64,000 nt of DNA from assembly GCA_024277285.1 (NCBI GenBank), contig JAJRVM010000204.1, positions 1 through 64,000 on the forward strand. The letters are read 5' to 3'. This stretch comes from Planctomycetota bacterium (lineage in GTDB: Bacteria; Planctomycetota; Planctomycetia; Pirellulales; Pirellulaceae). The notes beneath the pieces are model-generated. The model was not told the origin of the DNA, ran no database searches, and saw nothing but the letters and a program-made list of their open reading frames with translations. Every line of letters starts with the position of its first letter. Position 1 is the stretch's first letter. The position numbers and the translations under genes were made by a program. This document shows positions 60,201 through 64,000 of this stretch, in pieces.

Positions 60201-60298
60201 AAAAGCCCCAGCAGCAACACGGCCAGCATCTGGAGGCTGCGGTTCGAACTGGGTGCGTCCTGCTCGACATCCAACGCTCGGTCAAAAGCCGCGTTCAT
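57221..60298 (-). CDS. PQQ-propeller/methyltransferase/PQQ-propeller fusion protein
   Basis: This 1025-residue protein has an N-terminal hydrophobic segment (about 22-40, LQMLAVLLLGLFFADVDALA) followed by DWPMYRGDAARTGRS, the usual beginning of exported planctomycete propellers. Residues about 40-450 are PQQ-like repeats (VALHAATGQEAWRFF, YALRLADGALQWKF). At about 455-600 lies a class I methyltransferase module with motif I CVDFGCGDGGLARALA, then HIIAIDPDPENVRRARNN, and DLEDTGLPAYCADLIVSQ as motif IV-like. A second propeller follows (about 620-1020: AVNAYNGHELWRYDV, ALDARTGHVLWQGKE, AFKADSGELLWDVE). The frame is open throughout, so the fusion is real at the sequence level. The SAM-dependent activity and location of the middle domain are unknown. 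Confidence 0.88.
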   Translation of the reverse strand: MNAAFDRALDVEQDAPSSNRSLQMLAVLLLGLFFADVDALAADWPMYRGDAARTGRSADPLDLPLAEVWRHAEQHAPQPAWPTSQRMQFDRAMQVVASGDRVVMGSSVDGTVVALHAATGQEAWRFFTEGPIRFAPALWNDLALIASDDGYLYALRLADGALQWKFRGGPSNVSVLGNQRIISKWPMRGGPVVVDDGADGIVYCAAGIWPSEGIYLTALNAKSGAVVWENSASGSIYMPQPHGGANATSGVSAQGYLVASGDRLFVPTGRAVPAAFDRHTGQFEYFHLQRYGHNGAALAMVIDDVLLNGGVGFNVQGGERVTRLGDGPIAASADGVVRAFDGKLAGYHWREVEKPDRKGKATKVRELTPQWNEGVAGQWAAIMTAGRQVILGGRDRVGVFDTDTKKMVATLPVDGVAYGLAVSGGKLLVSTDQGRVYCFARDVPSSHYNAKPVRGVSSDTDFVEPVAAILQRTKVTSGYCVDFGCGDGGLARALAERTQLHIIAIDPDPENVRRARNNLFVAGLLGSRVTVLQRDLEDTGLPAYCADLIVSQRSFTEELDDRVAAEAARLQRPFGGEICWRRDGKWVVSQRGALPGSGSWTHQYADAANTVNSGDTLLKNQLSVLWFRDFDFAIPSRHGRAPAPLAKDGKLFHEGLNGLLAVNAYNGHELWRYDVPGVLKPYDGDELMGVAGTGGNICLGGDSVYIRHGSRCVRLDTKNGALIGEYQTPAPKDEPNSQQLDKKLPDWGYIAWVDDVLFGSTANAEHVVTYRYINRGGDMTKQLTESTSLFAIDTRTGKMLWRYQAEHSIRHNAIAIAGEKVYLIDRPLALFDREKRPESTEQPPGKLVALDARTGHVLWQGKEDAFGTMLVVSAKHQVVLMSYQPTRFRLDSERGGRMAAFKADSGELLWDVEAEYASRPTLNDRTIYTQGGAWDLLTGKEVPFKFNRSYGCGILASSKNMLLFRSATLGYYDLSGACETVDYGGVRPGCWINALPAGGLVLLPDATSGCRCSYLNKTWIALEPK

Positions 60299-60340
60299 AA
60301 CTCATTGCTCCCAATCGGGTAAAGACCGCATCTATCGAAG

Positions 60341-60388
60341 GCCCTCCGCCGGGCTCACCCCGGCCGGGGGCACGACTGGTCAGCTACC
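60341..60388 (+). repeat. GC-rich 48-base repeat, copy 1
   Basis: The unit gccctccgccgggctcaccc, cggccggggg, cacgactggtcagctacc occurs here and at 60430-60477 with changes only at about four bases. A diverged copy is at 12496-12541 and a fragment (gccctccgccgggct) at 63636-63650. Confidence 0.9.
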
Positions 60389-60429
60389 CGCCCATCACGC
60401 GAGCCCAAGGCCTGTCGTTCCAACCAAAC

Positions 60430-60477
60430 GCCCTCCGCCGGGCTTGTCCCGGCCGGGGGCACGACTGGTCAGCTACC
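60430..60477 (+). repeat. GC-rich 48-base repeat, copy 2
   Basis: This is the second of two near-identical copies, 41 bases after the first. It contains a GC-rich stem, cgccgggcttgtcccggccg. The family is confined to gaps between genes in this window. Confidence 0.9.
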
Positions 60478-60704
60478 TGGGAAGATGCCTTATTTTCGTG
60501 CCAAAGCGTATCACCGTCACCAATTGTCCCCCAATTGTACTCGAATTACACAGGCAACTCATGGCAGCTCAGTATAAAATGGATGCTGATTCGCTTCCGC
60601 ACCCTTGGGCGGCGTGAGTATTTCGACGCTTGAGTACTCGTCACGTCACCGTGACGACACACACGGCCAGCGAACATCACTAGAAATGCAACTCCTGACC
60701 AGAC

Positions 60705-60971
60705 TAGTTCGACAACGCCACTTTGGACGTAAACTCCAGACCTCAACGACCTTGTGCCGTTGGTGAATCAGTTTGCATGGCTAGCAGGGACACCGCCGAA
60801 AATGGCCCCGTCTCACCCGCGTCTGCCGCCGGAGGCGGGGGGAAATCATCTCGATTACGATCTAGCTTGGCAAACTGATTCACCTGCCTGGCAAGCAGGC
60901 AGGGGCCTTAAGGCCTATTACCTAGGAACATGTTACGGGTTTTGGTCCAGATAAAGTGGCACTGTCCAGCT
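60705..60971 (+). mobile_element. MITE-like family 2, full-length copy
   Basis: The element of 267 bases starts tagttcgacaacgccacttt and ends aaagtggcactgtccagct, ends that are imperfect inverted repeats of about 20 bases. Inside lies a perfect 15-base inverted repeat, ggtgaatcagtttgc (60762-60776) and gcaaactgattcacc (60870-60884). The shortened copy at 54396-54520 shares both flanks of the internal region. No coding capacity; it ends 20 bases upstream of the next gene. Confidence 0.75.
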
Positions 60972-60990
60972 AGGCCTTGAGGTACTTTGA

Positions 60991-63552
60991 ATGAAACTGG
61001 CAACGTCCGCCGCAATCACTTTGGCAATACTGCTTGGATTGACCACCAACGATGCCGCTGCGCAGCAACCGGCGAAAACAACACGGGCAAAGCAGCAATT
61101 CGCAGAAATGTTGAAACAGATTGAGGCTTTGTCCCAGGAGGTGCAATCACTGCGTCAGCGTCTGGACCCTGAGTACTTTGGATTCACCGCGCCGGAAGAC
61201 CGCCAAGCCTGGTACGACAGGCACGTGGCCATGAAAGAAGCGTCCAAGTTCAAAGAGCTCAAGTGGCAGTTTATTGGCCCGACCAACCTCAGCGGTCGTG
61301 TGACCGACGTGGCGGTCCCCACGCCGCGAGGCAAGTCGTATACGATGTACGTCGCCGCCGCATCGGGTGGTGTCTGGAAATCGGACAACGAGGGGACCAC
61401 GTGGACACCTGTCTTCGAACATGGCATCTCCACTTCGATCGGCGACGTCACCGTCGCGCCTTCAAACGCCGACATCGTCTGGATCGGATTGGGCGAAGCG
61501 AATATTTTTCGCAGCTCGATGGCGGGGGCCGGGGTCTATAAATCGACCGACGCCGGAGCAACGTGGAAGCACATGAGCCTGGGTGGCACGCACACGATTC
61601 CACGCATCGTGATTCACCCGACGAACCCGGATATTATCTATGTGGCGTCGTCGGGCCATGAATGGACGTACGACGAGAACCGGGGCGTCTACCAATCGAC
61701 CGACGGTGGAAAGACCTGGAAGAAAACACTCTACGTGAACGACCAGACCGGCGTCATCGACCTGGTCATGGATCCGTCCGATCCGAACACACTTTACGCA
61801 TCGACGTGGCAACGCATCCGCAAGCGTTGGAACGACCCACGCAACGAACCCGGTTACGCGGGCAGTGGCATTTACAAATCGACCGACGCGGGCGCCACTT
61901 GGAAACCGATCAACCAGGGACTACCGACTGCTCGATTCCGGGGCCGCATCGGCATTGATCTATGTCGCACGAAACCGAACGTAATCTACGCATTCATCGA
62001 CAACTACAGAATCGCCAAAGTCGAAGGCGATAAGAAAGATTCTTACGGTCGCGCGGTCAAAGGCAGCATCCTCGGCGCAGAAGTCTATCGCTCGGATAAT
62101 AAGGGCAAGTCATGGCGGAAGGTCAGCCAATCGAGCAAGTATATGCGGTCGCTCTCGGCAACCTACGGCTGGGTTTTCGGGCAATTGCGAGTTGATCCCA
62201 ACGACGAAAACACGATCTACGTCATGGGGCTGGCACTGAACGTATCGCATGACGGCGGCAAGACTTTCAAACGTCTGCGCGGCATGCATGGGGACCATCA
62301 CGCACTGTTTATTGACCCCGACAACTCCAACTACCTGCTCAATGGCAACGATGGTGGTTCTGTCATATCGTACGACGGCGGCAAGAACTGGCGCAGCTTC
62401 ACCGAGCAGATCCCGGCTGTCCAATTCTTCAACATCGGCTTTGACATGGACAGCCCCTTCCACGTCTACGGCTCGATCCAGGATCACGGCAGTTTCCGGG
62501 GGACCGTGACCTTGAAAGCCGGGCGGGACAAGATCCCGCGAGTGGAATTCGAACGGGCTCCGGGCTGGGAAGGATCAAGCCATGCGGTTGATCCCACCGA
62601 CCCGAACACGGTCTATGCAGCCGGTTTTTACGGCAGCATCTACCGCCAGGATATCGAGTCGGGAAAGCGGACGAACTTGCTTCCCAAGACGAAACCCAAC
62701 GAACAACCGCTGCGTGGTCAGTGGGTAGCGCCCTTTGTCCTATCACCACATAATCCACGCATCTTGTACCACGGCATGAACTTCCTGTTCCGCTCATGGG
62801 ATCGTGGCGACAAGTTCGAAAAAATCAGTCCCGACCTAACCTATAACGATCCGGACAAGAACGGCGACATTTCCTACCAGACGATTTCCACCATTTCCGA
62901 GTCTCCTTTTCAGCTCGGTCTGATTTACGTGGGAACCGACGATGGCAAAGTCCATGTGACGCGTGACAGCGGCAAGCATTGGGCAGAAATCATGTACGGG
63001 ATCGCACCTCACCGGTGGATCTCACGCATCGTGGCGTCCCGTTACCACCAAGGGACCGTCTTCATGGCACAAAACGGCAAGCGTCATGACGACTTTACAC
63101 CATACCTTTGGAAATCAACCGATTTTGGCAAGACCTGGCAGAGTATCGTTGCCAACATCCCGAGTGGGCCGATCAACGTGATCCGCGAAGACCCCAAGAA
63201 TCGCAATGTGCTGTATGTCGGCACCGACCTGGGGGTATACGTGTCGGTTGACGCCGGCCAATCGTGGGACGTTCTTCCCAACAGCTTGCCAACAACGTTC
63301 GTTGCCGACCTGATCATTCATCCTCGTGACGACATCATGGTCATTGCCACGCATGGCCGAGGCATGTACGCGTTGGACGTTCAGCCAATTCAGAATTTCG
63401 GCAAGAAGCAAGAAGAGCCGAAAAAGGACGCGCAGGAAGCTCCCAAGAAGGCCGCAGCAAAAGCGCCGAAGAATGCGAAGAAGACTGCGGCGAAGAAGAA
63501 GAAGAGAACAAAGAAGCCGACTCGGACAGCCAAGGGCAAGAAAGAGCAATAG
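60991..63552 (+). CDS. Exported sortilin/VPS10-type BNR propeller protein with lysine-rich tail
   Basis: This 853-residue protein has a signal peptide (LATSAAITLAILLGLTTNDAAA), then a short helical stretch, then a series of BNR/sialidase-type propeller repeats: GGVWKSDNEGTTWTPVFE, GVYKSTDAGATWKHMSLGG, GVYQSTDGGKTWKKTLYVN and later KVHVTRDSGKHWAEIMYG. The S-x-D-x-G-x-T-W pattern recurs about eight to ten times, as in VPS10/sortilin-like and plant photosystem-assembly-like propellers. The final 48 residues are a low-complexity Lys/Ala/Pro tail (for example KKTAAKKKKRTKKPTRTAK). The catalytic residues of sialidases are not recognisable. The start has ttgaggtac upstream; a MITE-like element ends 20 bases before. 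Confidence 0.88.
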   Translation: MKLATSAAITLAILLGLTTNDAAAQQPAKTTRAKQQFAEMLKQIEALSQEVQSLRQRLDPEYFGFTAPEDRQAWYDRHVAMKEASKFKELKWQFIGPTNLSGRVTDVAVPTPRGKSYTMYVAAASGGVWKSDNEGTTWTPVFEHGISTSIGDVTVAPSNADIVWIGLGEANIFRSSMAGAGVYKSTDAGATWKHMSLGGTHTIPRIVIHPTNPDIIYVASSGHEWTYDENRGVYQSTDGGKTWKKTLYVNDQTGVIDLVMDPSDPNTLYASTWQRIRKRWNDPRNEPGYAGSGIYKSTDAGATWKPINQGLPTARFRGRIGIDLCRTKPNVIYAFIDNYRIAKVEGDKKDSYGRAVKGSILGAEVYRSDNKGKSWRKVSQSSKYMRSLSATYGWVFGQLRVDPNDENTIYVMGLALNVSHDGGKTFKRLRGMHGDHHALFIDPDNSNYLLNGNDGGSVISYDGGKNWRSFTEQIPAVQFFNIGFDMDSPFHVYGSIQDHGSFRGTVTLKAGRDKIPRVEFERAPGWEGSSHAVDPTDPNTVYAAGFYGSIYRQDIESGKRTNLLPKTKPNEQPLRGQWVAPFVLSPHNPRILYHGMNFLFRSWDRGDKFEKISPDLTYNDPDKNGDISYQTISTISESPFQLGLIYVGTDDGKVHVTRDSGKHWAEIMYGIAPHRWISRIVASRYHQGTVFMAQNGKRHDDFTPYLWKSTDFGKTWQSIVANIPSGPINVIREDPKNRNVLYVGTDLGVYVSVDAGQSWDVLPNSLPTTFVADLIIHPRDDIMVIATHGRGMYALDVQPIQNFGKKQEEPKKDAQEAPKKAAAKAPKNAKKTAAKKKKRTKKPTRTAKGKKEQ

Positions 63553-64000
63553 CGATCTGCCGTAGCCGTGCACGCAGGGGAGACCGCGAACGCTGCGTCC
63601 AGGAAGGGGACCACGGATCAACGCTAATGAAAAAGGCCCTCCGCCGGGCTCGAGTGGCACTTTCCTGAACGAGCAAGAGAATGCATTACCATCACCAGGA
63701 GAACATCACTCGCGAGCGGATGTGAGTGCTGTGCATCTTCAGGGCTTGCTCAATTACGCACCAAGATGCTAGGAAATTGCAAGAGCACTGGCTCCGTTCG
63801 CGAGGTACGAGACAATTCAAGCTTGCACGAAACGCCGGACGATCACGCCGATTCCCGCTCACTCAGCCAGTGCCACCCGACGTCCCAATGCCACCTGACG
63901 CGGATGCACCCTTAGCAGGAAGAACATGCTGGGAGCATTTTCGTCAGTGCCGTCAGAGGTCGTGAACAGGTGCGGCGCAAGGCATGAGCGTTCCCAGCCA
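63553..64000. other. Non-coding end of window with a MITE-like element
   Basis: No gene is supported. After the sortilin-type gene there is a ccacggatcaacgctaatga motif (63611-63630), the fragment of the GC-rich repeat at 63636-63650, and the element at 63652-63878. The remaining bases to the window end show nothing recognisable. Confidence 0.6.
63652..63878 (+). mobile_element. MITE-like family 1, full-length copy
   Basis: This 227-base copy starts gagtggcactttcctgaa and ends cactcagccagtgccaccc, so the termini gtggcact and agtgccac are inverted repeats. It shares several internal blocks with 32437-32648 in the same order, and its right end with the partial copy at 401-490. It directly follows a fragment of the GC-rich repeat family, so two repeat families are joined here. 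Confidence 0.65.

Larger units (their letters stand above)
60299..60990. other. Repeat-rich divergent intergenic region
   Basis: This 692-base region lies between the minus-strand fusion gene and the plus-strand sortilin-type gene. It has no gene. Two tandem-like copies of a GC-rich repeat (60341-60388, 60430-60477) and a full MITE-like element (60705-60971) fill more than half of it. The element ends 20 bases before the start at 60991, so the promoter of that gene is either inside the element or absent. Confidence 0.65.

Noticed and set aside
60991..63552. Active sialidase
   Set aside because: Asp-box-like repeats are present, but the arginine triad and tyrosine nucleophile of sialidases could not be found.

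Overview
The window looks like chromosome from a planctomycete, most likely a Pirellulales-type lineage. The evidence is gene content rather than any marker gene: two DUF1559 pseudopilin-like proteins with the H-X9-DG C-terminal signature, five CRTAC1-type FG-GAP/ASPIC-UnbV proteins, four Gfo/Idh/MocA oxidoreductases (two with twin-arginine leaders), a 3-keto-disaccharide hydrolase/DUF1080 protein, PQQ-like propeller proteins, an ExbB-ExbD-ExbD-TPR cluster and long intergenic spacers rich in short palindromic repeats. I see no rRNA, tRNA, CRISPR array, prophage or intact insertion sequence.

Layout. 1-809 is non-coding and carries repeats. 810-7415 (minus) is a type II secretion/type IV pilus-like operon: a two-unit GspF-like protein, an unusual double-length GspF-like protein, three minor pseudopilin-like proteins, a DUF1559 pseudopilin and a small membrane protein. 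No GspE ATPase or GspD secretin is present. 8074-13777 holds metabolic genes: two Gfo/Idh/MocA oxidoreductases, a DRE-TIM aldolase-like enzyme and biotin synthase (bioB). 13904-28360 is a mirror-image cluster. A TPR protein plus three CRTAC1 paralogs run on the plus strand; a paralogous TPR protein plus two CRTAC1 paralogs run on the minus strand. A small lipoprotein and a DUF1559 pseudopilin sit between the arms, with two clear intrinsic terminators. It is followed by a 1202-residue TPR/FG-GAP/ASPIC protein (28778-32386).

32912-39358 is a signalling block: a PAS-PAS-SpoIIE/PP2C phosphatase, a receiver-AlbA_2-Ser/Thr kinase fusion and a membrane hybrid histidine kinase whose gene overlaps that of the fusion kinase. 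Then come an Sfp-type phosphopantetheinyl transferase, a DUF1080 protein, and fmt with def (formyl-Met handling). 43695-52919 (plus) encodes a vWA protein, TPR proteins, an LRR lipoprotein, an exported methyltransferase and an ExbB/ExbD/ExbD energy-coupling set. 53036-63552 has two more Gfo/Idh/MocA proteins, a PQQ-like propeller protein, a PQQ-propeller/methyltransferase/PQQ-propeller fusion, and a sortilin-type (VPS10/BNR) propeller protein with a lysine-rich tail.

The least expected items are the receiver-AlbA_2-kinase fusion, the methyltransferase embedded between two exported propellers, the double GspF, the mirrored TPR/CRTAC1 cluster, and several families of short non-coding repeats with terminal inverted repeats (MITE-like) shared between distant intergenic regions. 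Domain names come from reading the translated sequence and recalling families; no database search was run.
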